23,137 nucleotides of DNA. Source: Acidobacteriota bacterium (GTDB taxonomy: Bacteria > Acidobacteriota > Terriglobia > Bryobacterales > Bryobacteraceae). Every line of letters begins with the position of its first letter. Position 1 is the stretch's first letter. Below the pieces are notes generated by a model. It did no database searches, was not told the origin of the DNA, and saw only the letters and a program-made list of their open reading frames with translations. Below, in pieces: positions 7,855-15,302 of this stretch. Location of the stretch: the NCBI GenBank assembly GCA_026394095.1, contig JAPKYY010000846.1, positions 1-23,137 of the forward strand, given 5' to 3'. The position numbers were made by a program, and so were the translations under genes.

Positions 7855-8833
7855 GGGACAAAATACTTCCAATTTGGCCCGTCGGTATGACCGCCATCAT
7901 GTTGCCTCCAGGCCAGTTGGCCTTCAAGCAAACCCTGATTCACAGCGGGCATTTGACTTGTCCCCAGATCCCTGGCACTCAACAAACGAAACACCGGCCC
8001 AGCCGCCACTGCGGCCATAAAGCTCCCCTTCTGATCCAGCCACTTGGCATCGCCTTTCTCTGGAATCCCGTAGCTGATGAAGGTTGGTCTTGGTGCACAC
8101 AGCGCAATCAACTGATGAGCATCCACCGGAATATCGCCGGCGTTCTTGCTCCCAAATGAAGCCTCAGCCGCACCGTACTTCAAGAAATTCCCGGCCATCC
8201 AGTGATACTCACCGCTGCCCGTCAGGTTCTCCACGGCCTCGCCAAAGTTACGGCGATGGAGCTTGGCACCACCTTCACCACTCGATCCCACCAGCACGAC
8301 AGCAAACCGCGTATCAAAAGCCATTGCCACCAGGGCCGCCTTGCCATAGCGGGAAACTCCCTCGATACCCACCCGCTTTGCATCGACGGTCTTCTCCGTC
8401 TCCAGATAATCGAGAGCTCGTGATGCCCCCCAGGCCCAGGCCCGGAGCGCGCCCCAATCCTCCGGCTTCCGGTGCTGTCCACGGTTCACCAACCCAATCA
8501 CACCCTGGGTCAATCCAGCACCATTGTCGGCTTGAATGCTCGTTGGCACCACTGCTGCATATCCCCAGCCAGCCCGGATCAATTCCTCTGTCGCCAATCC
8601 TTGGCCGACTTCACCTTCTTGCCATTCTTCAAAACAAGCGCCTCCGGCAACACCGGATAGGGATTCGCTTTGGCTTCGTCGTAATTCGCTTCGTTCGGAG
8701 CGCCTGCCCGCCCACTCGGCCCCGGTCGCAATGCACGAATGCCAAGTTGCTCCATCATCTGTTTGTGGTCAGCCTCATTTGTCTGCGCCACCAAGCCCAA
8801 GGCAGCGAAGACCAACGCAAAAGTCGTTTTCAC
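7827..8833 (-). pseudogene. CE15 glucuronoyl esterase, internal deletion
   Basis: Two frames carry the two ends of one acidobacterial CE15 (4-O-methyl-glucuronoyl methylesterase) protein. The first (GTG at 8833, stop 8579) has a signal peptide and the conserved lead-in MMEQLGIRALRPGPSG ... NPYPVLPEALVLKNGKK ... KDWRQR. The second (open from about 8597 to 7827) resumes at ELIRAGWGYAAVVPTS. It then has the Ser nucleophile motif GVSRYGKAAL, an acidic site in SSGEGGAKLHRRNFGE, VDAHQLIALCAPRP and the C-terminal HDGGH. Between DWRQR and ELIRAGWG, intact relatives carry roughly 120-130 residues that are absent here, and the frame changes at about 8583-8592. A single sequencing indel cannot explain this. 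The gene starts 3 bp after the MBL-rhodanese stop. The enzyme would have cleaved lignin-glucuronoxylan esters. Confidence 0.8.
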
Positions 8834-8836
8834 GGC

Positions 8837-10207
8837 CTAATCATATGCGATCTTCCACGCATCATAGCCGCCGATCAGATTCGCAATATCCTCAAAACCG
8901 CCGCGCCGCAACAGACTTGTGGCAATCGAGCTCCGGTAGCCACCCTTGCAGTGCACCACCAGCAAGCCTTCTTTGGATAGCTCGCTCATCCGCTGTTCCA
9001 GCTCACCAAGCGGAATCCACCGAGAACCCTCAATCGCACCGCCCTCCCGCTCGCCAGGCTCGCGCACATCGAGCACCCGCACGGGCTCTTTTTCCCGCAG
9101 CTCCTGAAACTCCTGTGCACTCAACTGCGGAATATACTCCAGCACCTTACCGTCCTGAATCCAACCGATCACGCCATCTTTTAAATATCCGGCCACATTT
9201 TCGACACCCACCCGGGCCAGCCGCAACTGCGCCTCCCTGACATGCTCATCATTCTCAGCAATGAGAATCAACTTACGGTCCAGGCCAAGAATCCGCGCGG
9301 CCCACGAAGCATATTGACCTGTCAAGGCAATATGAACAGACCCCGGGACATGCGCCACTGCAAACTCCATCGCGGGCCGGGTATCCACTACGAGTGCTCC
9401 CTGGGCCTGCAATTCCAACACTTGTGCCGCCCGGTAGGCTGCCAAAGCAGGCAACTCCGACAGTGCCACCGCACCTCGCCGGTTCATATCCACATCGCGC
9501 GCAAAGTACTCAGGCCGCGTCGGCATCTGGTCTGTCAAAAGCGACACAAACTCGTCCTTGCTTCTGGCCAGCAGCGCATAATTCGTTTGCTTCTGTCGCC
9601 CAATCGTCGACGAACTCTCAGAACTCAACTGCCGTCCGCACAAAGATCCCGCTCCGTGTGCCGGATAAATCTCGGTTGAATCCGGCAGCGTCATCACCTT
9701 TGCGTGCAAGCTGTCGTAAAGAATCCCGGCAAGCTGCTGGGGCGTGTGATCTGGAGACAAATCCGGCCTCCCCACATCTCCGGCAAACAGAGTGTCGCCA
9801 GTAAACAATACCCAGGGCTTCGCCGGCTCACTCAAGTCTTTCATCAGCACACAAACGCTCTCAAGCGTATGGCCAGGTGTCTCAAGAAAGCTCATCTCGC
9901 AATCGCCAAAGCGGATCACGTCGCCATCACCTACGGTGATATGTTCGAAGAGAACATCCGCTGCGGCACCAATGTAAATTTGGGCTCCGGTCCGCTCGGC
10001 CAGTTCTGTGTGGCCCGAAACAAAGTCGGCATGAAGGTGAGACTCGATGATGTGCTCGATCTTCCAACCCAGCTTCGCGGCAGCCTCAATGTACAGATCT
10101 ACATCGCGCTGTGGGTCGATCACCGCAGCTACGCCGCCTGACCCAACCATATAGGAGGCATGGGCCAGGCAGCCCAGGTAGTATCGTTCAATCGCTACTC
10201 CTGGCAT
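8837..10207 (-). CDS. MBL-fold hydrolase with two rhodanese domains
   Basis: This 456-residue protein starts at the ATG at 10207 (MPGVAIERYYLGCLAHASYM); the upstream TTG extension lies in the preceding gene. Domain order: metallo-beta-lactamase fold with SHLHADFVSGH (about 56-66), PGHTLESV, FTGDTLF and YPAHGAG (about 181-187). A first rhodanese domain (about 260-350) lacks the active Cys (LIAENDEH). A second rhodanese domain (about 365-455) has an active-site loop HCKGGYRSS with Cys near 420. The architecture matches BaeB-like, persulfide dioxygenase-related proteins that handle glutathione persulfide or other sulfane sulfur in the cytoplasm. It lies 7 bp after the peroxiredoxin stop, so the two are almost certainly co-transcribed and fit a thiol/sulfur stress role (inference). 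Confidence 0.9.
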   Translation of the reverse strand: MPGVAIERYYLGCLAHASYMVGSGGVAAVIDPQRDVDLYIEAAAKLGWKIEHIIESHLHADFVSGHTELAERTGAQIYIGAAADVLFEHITVGDGDVIRFGDCEMSFLETPGHTLESVCVLMKDLSEPAKPWVLFTGDTLFAGDVGRPDLSPDHTPQQLAGILYDSLHAKVMTLPDSTEIYPAHGAGSLCGRQLSSESSSTIGRQKQTNYALLARSKDEFVSLLTDQMPTRPEYFARDVDMNRRGAVALSELPALAAYRAAQVLELQAQGALVVDTRPAMEFAVAHVPGSVHIALTGQYASWAARILGLDRKLILIAENDEHVREAQLRLARVGVENVAGYLKDGVIGWIQDGKVLEYIPQLSAQEFQELREKEPVRVLDVREPGEREGGAIEGSRWIPLGELEQRMSELSKEGLLVVHCKGGYRSSIATSLLRRGGFEDIANLIGGYDAWKIAYD

Positions 10208-10214
10208 AAGCAAA

Positions 10215-10874
10215 CTACTTCGGCTGCGCAACAACCCGCAAATAGGGCTTCAAGGTCTTGAAGCCGCCTGGGTAGGTCGCCTTCGCTTCTTCATCCGATA
10301 CCGACGGCACAATAATCACATCGTCGCCATTCTTCCAGTTCACTGGCGTCGCCACCTTGTGGGATGCCGTCAACTGCATGGAATCGAGAACGCGCAGGAT
10401 CTCATCAAAGTTCCGGCCCGTTGTCATCGGGTAAACCAGCATCAATTTGATCTTCTTGTCAGGCCCAACAACAAAGACGGTACGTACGGTTGCGTTGTTG
10501 GCCGCGGTGCGTCCTTCTGAGGTGTCACCCGCGTCTTCCGGCAGCATGTTGTAAAGCTTGGCCACCTTCAGTTCGGGGTCGCCGATCATCGGGTAATTCA
10601 CTTTGTAGCCCTGAGTCTCTTCGATGTCCTGGGCCCACTCGCCGTGCCGCGTGACAGGGTCTACGCTCAGCCCGATCAGCTTGCAATTGCGCTTGGTGAA
10701 TTCCGGCTCAAGCTTCGCCATATAGCCCAGTTCCGTAGTGCAGACTGGCGTGAAGTCCTTCGGATGTGAGAACAAAATCGCCCATCCATCCCCAATAAAC
10801 TGGTGAAAATCGATTTCACCCTTCGTCGTCTGAGCCACAAAATTCGGCGCTTCACTGTTGATGCGTAATGACAT
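10215..10874 (-). CDS. 1-Cys peroxiredoxin (Prx6 family)
   Basis: This 219-residue protein starts with MSLRINSEAPNF, the usual beginning of the family; an in-frame extension of 19 codons upstream is not typical. The peroxidatic cysteine is Cys45 in HPKDFTPVCTTELG. Further family marks are GLSVDPVTRH, YPMIGDPELKVAKLYNMLP, RTVFVVGPDKKIK, YPMTTGRNFDEILRVLDS and the C-terminal dimerisation arm (PVNWKNGDDVIIVPSVSDEEA). The length and arm place it in the Prx6/1-Cys class, which reduces peroxides in the cytoplasm using an external thiol. It is the first gene of the minus-strand unit and divergent from padR; its promoter must lie in the 85-bp gap. Confidence 0.95.
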   Translation of the reverse strand: MSLRINSEAPNFVAQTTKGEIDFHQFIGDGWAILFSHPKDFTPVCTTELGYMAKLEPEFTKRNCKLIGLSVDPVTRHGEWAQDIEETQGYKVNYPMIGDPELKVAKLYNMLPEDAGDTSEGRTAANNATVRTVFVVGPDKKIKLMLVYPMTTGRNFDEILRVLDSMQLTASHKVATPVNWKNGDDVIIVPSVSDEEAKATYPGGFKTLKPYLRVVAQPK

Positions 10875-10915
10875 TTGATCTCTCGCTTTCTCTACATCAT
10901 ACTCCCAGCAACCCC

Positions 10916-10944
10916 TTGACAACTTTCGCAAACGGCTCTACTCT
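10916..10944 (+). promoter_or_regulatory. Putative sigma-70 promoter of the PadR-ADOP operon
   Basis: A consensus -35 TTGACA (10916-10921) is followed after exactly 17 bp by TACTCT (10939-10944), which fits TAnnnT. Transcription would begin near 10950-10952, leaving a leader of only about 8-10 bases before the ATG at 10960, so the mRNA would be nearly leaderless. Assignment is by motif and spacing only. Confidence 0.55.
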
Positions 10945-10947
10945 TCC

Positions 10948-10962
10948 CATAAGAGTCTTATG
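10948..10962. promoter_or_regulatory. Perfect palindrome over the padR start codon
   Basis: CATAAGA-G-TCTTATG is a perfect 7+1+7 inverted repeat immediately downstream of the predicted -10 box, and its last three bases are the ATG of padR. PadR-family dimers bind palindromic operators and commonly repress their own gene, so this is a good candidate operator. Its AAGAG may double as the ribosome-binding site four bases before the start. Confidence 0.5.
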
Positions 10963-11298
10963 GAAGCCAGTCGAAACGAACTCCTGCCCGGTACCCTCGA
11001 CCTCCTCATCCTTTCCACCCTCCACGCAGGCCCCGCTCACGGCTACACGATCATGGAGGCGATCTGGTCTCAATCGGGCGAACTCTTTCGTGTAGAAGAG
11101 GGAGCTCTTTATCCTGCGCTACACCGGCTTGAGGTCAAAGGTTTGTTAAGTGCCGACTGGGGCTTGTCGGAAGCAAAGCGCCGTGCCAAATTCTACAGTC
11201 TCACCAAAGAAGGCCAAGCCCGTCTTGCCGCCGAGAAAGCCAATTGGGATCGCATATCAACCGGAATGCGCCGCATCCTCCGGGCCTCAGGAGCTTAA
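10960..11298 (+). CDS. PadR-family transcriptional regulator
   Basis: This 112-residue protein has the PadR winged-helix domain over nearly its whole length: LLPGTLDLLILSTLHAGPAHGYTIMEAI, then the signature EEGALYPALHRLEVKGLLSADWG, the wing (AKRRAKFYSLTKEGQARLAAE) and a short C-terminal dimerisation helix. It belongs to the small PadR-s2-like class. The stop is 3 bp before the ADOP permease gene, the standard acidobacterial PadR-ADOP pairing. It is expected to control that permease and itself, probably in response to a small hydrophobic ligand (family knowledge; the ligand here is unknown). Confidence 0.93.
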   Translation: MEASRNELLPGTLDLLILSTLHAGPAHGYTIMEAIWSQSGELFRVEEGALYPALHRLEVKGLLSADWGLSEAKRRAKFYSLTKEGQARLAAEKANWDRISTGMRRILRASGA

Positions 11299-11301
11299 CC
11301 G

Positions 11302-14001
11302 ATGCTCAAACGCTTGCGAAAACTCTTTGATCGCAGCCAACTGGATCAGGATCTCAACGACGAGTTGGAATCCCACCTCGCACTCAAACAACTCTACTTC
11401 GAGCGCCAGGGGCTAGCCCCGGCCGAGGCCGCCCGGCAGGCGCGTCTCTCCCTTGGAAACACAACCAACTGGCAGGAATCCACCCGCCGCAACTGGACCT
11501 TCCCCACCCTTGAAGCCATCTTTCAGGACATCACTTTCGGCCTTCGCATTCTGCGAAAAGACAAAGCCTTCACCAGTGTGATCGTTATCACGCTCTTGCT
11601 TGGCATTGGTGCCAACACCGCAGTTTTTCAACTCCTTGATAGCCTTCTCTGGAATCCCCTGCCTGTCGAGAAACCCGATCAACTCGTGCGTATCCGTGCC
11701 ACCAATCTCCCGCCCGGCGAACGGGCCTGGCTCAACGGCAAAGCGGTAAAACCGGTCGAACGTCTTCAGATTCCCTACCCGCTTTACGAAGAACTCGCCA
11801 AAAGACAAGACCTCTTCTCAGGCATCGCCGGCATCTCAGGGCAAGGTGCCTTTGCCGTCGAGATTGATAACAATCCACACCGACTGCAATCCTCTGTCGT
11901 CACCGGCAGCTACTTCCCGGTGCTCGGCATACAGCCGGCCGCGGGAAGATTCCTGAGCCCAGCCGACGATATCCAGGGAGGTCCGCCCGAAGGTTGGGGC
12001 GTTGTCATCAGCCACCGCATCTGGACCAGTATCTTCAACCGTCGGCCAGAGGCAATCGGCGCGCGTATCACGATCGAACGCCTGCCCTTTCACATCCTGG
12101 GCGTTACGCCAGAAGACTTTGAGGGCATCCATCCCGGAAGCAGGCGAGAGATTTGGCTGCCGGTCTCGAGTTTTGAAACGATGTTTCCCGAATGGAATTG
12201 GCGCACCAACCCGGCGCAATGGACCATTCAGCCCTTTGCCCGCCTGCGCCCCGGTGTCAATCTCGAACAAGTGCGCAACACGCTGCACCAGCTCTCGCCA
12301 TCTCTTCTTGATCACGTCAGAGACCCCAAGCTCTCAGGCGACAGCCTCAAACACCACCGGGCGATCCAGCTCGATCCGGTCTCGGCCCGCTCCGGGTTCT
12401 CACCCATAGTCAACAGCTACAGCCCGGTGCTCTGGCTCCTGCTGGGTGCAGCGGCATCTGTGCTTCTGCTCGCCGTTCTCAACCTGACCAATCTTCTTCT
12501 GGCCCGCGCCACCGCAAGGCAATCTGAAATTGCCATTCGACTTGCTCTTGGCGCATCTGCGACGCGAGTGCGAGTGCAGCTTCTGGTTGAAACTTTGCTT
12601 TTGGCCACCGCCGGAGGAGGCCTGGGTCTGATCTTCGCGCAATGGGCCACTCACGCTTTGCTCGCCAGCATGGCCCGGGACAATACGACCATCACCCTGA
12701 ATACAGACCTGAACTGGAATGTTCTTGCCTTCCTCGCCCTTCTGATCACCACCGTCATGGGGCTTGCCGGTTGGCTCCCGGCAAACTCGGCGATTGCGCA
12801 AGCCTCACAACAACGCACGGCACCGCGCACACATACGCGCCTGCGCTCGGGTTTGGTGGTCATTCAATTTGCGCTCTCGCTGGCATTGCTGGGTGGGGCT
12901 TCGCTGATGCTGCTCTCACTACGCTCGTTGCTCGAAACACCCACCGGCCTCAACCGCAACCAGACTCTCTATTTCTCACCCGACTTCATAAACGCGCAGA
13001 TTCCCAAAGAACGAATCCCGCAAATCCAGGCCAATCTCCTCGACCAGCTCCGCCAACAATCCGGCATTCAGGCTGCTGCCTGGACGGTAAACATTCCTCT
13101 CGCTGGCAGTCTGCAGATGAGCTCGATCGAGATGCCCAGCCACCCCAATCTCAGCGGCAACGAATCGATGACCACGGTTCACCACATCACCGATGGCTAT
13201 TTCGCTGCGATGGGTATACAGCTGATCGCCGGGAGGGATTTTCCACCGCGTGGCAAACAGGCTCAGAAGCAGGCCATCGTCACCGAGAACTTTGCCCGGC
13301 GCTTCTTCAAGACGCCTGTTGGCGCGCTCAATCAGCGTTTGCGTTTCGATCGGGGCGACTGGCTTGTGATCACCGGAGTGTCTGCCGACACCAAATACAC
13401 TCACGTGCGCGACGCTGCCCCGCCTACCATCTACACCAACTATTGGGACTCGCAAACCGCCCGCGGCATGTCGCTCATCGTTCACCACACCGGGCCTGCC
13501 GCACCGGTACGCGAATTGGTAAATGCGAGCATCCTCAGCGAAGCAGGCCGCAAGCCCTTCCTCAAGGTCAGTAGCCCTGAAGAGATCCTCCATTCGCTTC
13601 TAGCAACAGATCGTACACTGGCGATTCTGCTTGCTGCCTTCGCCGTATTCGCCTTGTCCATCTCGGCTACCGGGATTGCCGGCCTCTTGGGCTACACGGT
13701 GCAACTCCGCCGCAAAGAGATCGGCATCCGTCTGGCGTTGGGCGCAACAGCCAAAAACATCCAAATCCAGATCCTGCGATTCGCGATCAGTCTCGCCATC
13801 CCTGGCATCGCCCTCGGGGCAATCTTGAGCTACAGTCTGAGGCAGGGCATGACAGCCTATCTCTTCGAGGTGGAGCCTGGCAACCCGGTGATCTGGATCG
13901 CCGCTGCATCGATCCTTCTGGTGGCAGCGCTGATCGCAGCCGCCATTCCTGCCTACCGCGCGGCAACGCTCGACCCACAACAAGTGCTACGGGCAGACTG
14001 A
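11302..14001 (+). CDS. Acidobacterial duplicated orphan permease (ADOP, MacB/FtsX-like)
   Basis: This 899-residue inner-membrane protein has a short N-terminal prefix domain (MLKRLRKLF ... DDELESHL-like, residues 1-60), then two tandem MacB/FtsX modules. The first module has a TM segment at about 91-113 (TSVIVITLLLGIGANTAVF), a periplasmic MacB_PCD region and a three-TM FtsX domain beginning near 375 (VLWLLLGAAASVLLLAVLNL). The second module repeats this, from the TM near 515 (GLVVIQFALSLALLGGASLML) to the final FtsX domain with RRKEIGIRLALGATAKNI and the ending RAATLDPQQVLRAD. No ATPase gene is adjacent, hence the family name orphan. By homology it may be mechanotransmission-type export machinery; the substrate is unknown. 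It is co-transcribed with padR. Confidence 0.93.
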   Translation: MLKRLRKLFDRSQLDQDLNDELESHLALKQLYFERQGLAPAEAARQARLSLGNTTNWQESTRRNWTFPTLEAIFQDITFGLRILRKDKAFTSVIVITLLLGIGANTAVFQLLDSLLWNPLPVEKPDQLVRIRATNLPPGERAWLNGKAVKPVERLQIPYPLYEELAKRQDLFSGIAGISGQGAFAVEIDNNPHRLQSSVVTGSYFPVLGIQPAAGRFLSPADDIQGGPPEGWGVVISHRIWTSIFNRRPEAIGARITIERLPFHILGVTPEDFEGIHPGSRREIWLPVSSFETMFPEWNWRTNPAQWTIQPFARLRPGVNLEQVRNTLHQLSPSLLDHVRDPKLSGDSLKHHRAIQLDPVSARSGFSPIVNSYSPVLWLLLGAAASVLLLAVLNLTNLLLARATARQSEIAIRLALGASATRVRVQLLVETLLLATAGGGLGLIFAQWATHALLASMARDNTTITLNTDLNWNVLAFLALLITTVMGLAGWLPANSAIAQASQQRTAPRTHTRLRSGLVVIQFALSLALLGGASLMLLSLRSLLETPTGLNRNQTLYFSPDFINAQIPKERIPQIQANLLDQLRQQSGIQAAAWTVNIPLAGSLQMSSIEMPSHPNLSGNESMTTVHHITDGYFAAMGIQLIAGRDFPPRGKQAQKQAIVTENFARRFFKTPVGALNQRLRFDRGDWLVITGVSADTKYTHVRDAAPPTIYTNYWDSQTARGMSLIVHHTGPAAPVRELVNASILSEAGRKPFLKVSSPEEILHSLLATDRTLAILLAAFAVFALSISATGIAGLLGYTVQLRRKEIGIRLALGATAKNIQIQILRFAISLAIPGIALGAILSYSLRQGMTAYLFEVEPGNPVIWIAAASILLVAALIAAAIPAYRAATLDPQQVLRAD

Positions 14002-14003
14002 TA

Positions 14004-14107
14004 ATCCGTGCAATTATGGAGACAGACTCCACAATTACACGAAAAAACTGCTGGTAAGTCCAAACTATCCGTGCAATTATGGAAGAAGACTCCACGATTA
14101 CACGGAT
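14004..14107. repeat. Two direct copies of a 39-bp imperfect palindrome
   Basis: Copy 1 (14004-14042) and copy 2 (14067-14105) start with the identical 17-mer ATCCGTGCAATTATGGA and agree at 34 of 39 positions. Each is itself an inverted repeat: CGTGCAATTATGGAG faces CTCCACAATTACACG in copy 1 (13 of 15 paired, 5-nt loop), and copy 2 has 17-base arms around AGAAGAC. The copies are offset by 63 bp, a multiple of three. The start of the DUF4143 gene lies inside copy 2, while copy 1 encodes a matching 13-residue peptide (METDSTITRKNCW) ending in TAA. Confidence 0.8.
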
Positions 14108-15302
14108 GCTGCAAAGAAACCTAGCCCCGTACCTGCAATACCTCCTCAGCCATTCCCCGGCTGTGGTGTTGCTCGGGCCACGCCAGGTTGGCAAAACCAC
14201 GCTTGCTTTAGACATTGGCGAGCTTCAGCCCTCCATTTATCTGTACCTAGAGGATGCCGGGGACCGTGCCAAGCTGAGTTACCCCGCCGATTACCTAGCC
14301 TCTCACGCAGACAAATTGGTGATTCTTGATGAAGTGCATCGTCTGCCAGAACTCTTCCAGTCGCTGCGCGGCATCATCGATCAAGGCCGCCGCCGGGGTA
14401 AGGGCAATGGGCGCTTTCTGCTTCTTGGCTCTGCCTCGCTCGACCTGATGCGCCAAAGTGGGGAGTCCCTGGCTGGCCGCATCTCTTATCTGGAGCTCGG
14501 CCCGCTCCAACCGAGTGAGATCGATTCCAGAGAGATCGAGACCCTCTGGGTGAGAGGCGGCTTCCCGCTCAGCTTTCTGGCCGACACTGAGGACCTCAGC
14601 CTCCAGTGGCGGCGCAACTTCATCCGCAGCTATCTCGAGCGCGACATCTCGCAATTTGCCCCCCGCATTGCGGCAGAAACTCTCCGCCGGTTCTGGACCA
14701 TGCTCGCTCACAACCAGAGCCAGATCCTCAACGCCGCGAACCTTGCCCGTGGTCTTGGAGTGGACGGCAAAACCGTGGCCAGTTATCTCGATCTCCTGGT
14801 CGATCTGTTGCTGGTGCGGCGCCTGCCGGCCTGGCACGGCAACGCAGGCAAACGGCTTGTCAAGTCGCCCAAAGTCTACATCCGTGATAGTGGCATCACG
14901 CACGCGTTGTTGGGGATCCGGGACAAAGAGGAACTCTTCGGCCACCCGGTGGTGGGCCAAACCTGGGAGAGCTTCGTGATCGAGTCGCTCATTGAGGCGG
15001 CCCCCGATGGCACTGAAGCTCATTACTACCGCACCTCTCATGGAGCCGAGCTCGATCTGGTGCTTACGTTGCCCGGCGGCAAGCTCTGGGCGATTGAAGT
15101 GAAGCGAAGCCCTGCTCCGACTCTGGGCAAGGGCTTCCATTCCGCCTGTGCAGATATAAACCCCGACATGCGCTTCGTGGTCTACCCCGGCAACGACCGT
15201 TTCTCCATAGACCCCAACACCACCGCCATTGGGGTAGTCGCACTCACACAGCTCTTGAGCGACTCAAAGAGCACCAGGGCCGCTACTTCACCTGAATCGT
15301 AA
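14079..15302 (+). CDS. AAA_14/DUF4143 ATPase
   Basis: This protein has up to 407 residues. The N-terminal AAA domain has Walker A GPRQVGKTT (33-41) and Walker B VILDEVH (81-87), then LLLGSASLDLM, a sensor-like segment. The middle has a winged-helix-like stretch (NAANLARGLGVDGKTVASYLDLL). The C-terminal DUF4143 region ends with a PDDEXK-like core: GAELDLVL ... LWAIEVKRS (D and ExK present). The family is widespread and mobile, with no settled function. The start is open: ATG 14079 lies inside the palindrome and has no SD; ATG 14106 (MLQRNLAPYLQYL) is the more usual beginning for the family. The 3' end overlaps the convergent DUF3500 gene by 20 bp. Confidence 0.85.
   Translation: MEEDSTITRMLQRNLAPYLQYLLSHSPAVVLLGPRQVGKTTLALDIGELQPSIYLYLEDAGDRAKLSYPADYLASHADKLVILDEVHRLPELFQSLRGIIDQGRRRGKGNGRFLLLGSASLDLMRQSGESLAGRISYLELGPLQPSEIDSREIETLWVRGGFPLSFLADTEDLSLQWRRNFIRSYLERDISQFAPRIAAETLRRFWTMLAHNQSQILNAANLARGLGVDGKTVASYLDLLVDLLLVRRLPAWHGNAGKRLVKSPKVYIRDSGITHALLGIRDKEELFGHPVVGQTWESFVIESLIEAAPDGTEAHYYRTSHGAELDLVLTLPGGKLWAIEVKRSPAPTLGKGFHSACADINPDMRFVVYPGNDRFSIDPNTTAIGVVALTQLLSDSKSTRAATSPES

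Noticed and set aside
8084..9240. Long Pro/Ser-rich plus-strand frames
   Set aside because: They are shadows of the minus-strand CE15 pseudogene and MBL-rhodanese gene.
12642..13574. 310-codon plus-strand frame and several minus frames in the ADOP gene
   Set aside because: ADOP is fully supported across this interval; the other frames have atypical His/Arg/Pro-rich composition.
14004..14107. CRISPR-like repeat-spacer unit
   Set aside because: There are only two copies, the repeats are coding and palindromic, and no cas genes are present.
13787..14215. Minus-strand frame with repeated RVIVES-SIIARI peptides
   Set aside because: The peptide repeat only reflects the duplicated palindrome read in antisense.
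14295..15140. 281-codon minus-strand frame
   Set aside because: It is antisense to the DUF4143 ATPase, whose motifs are intact.
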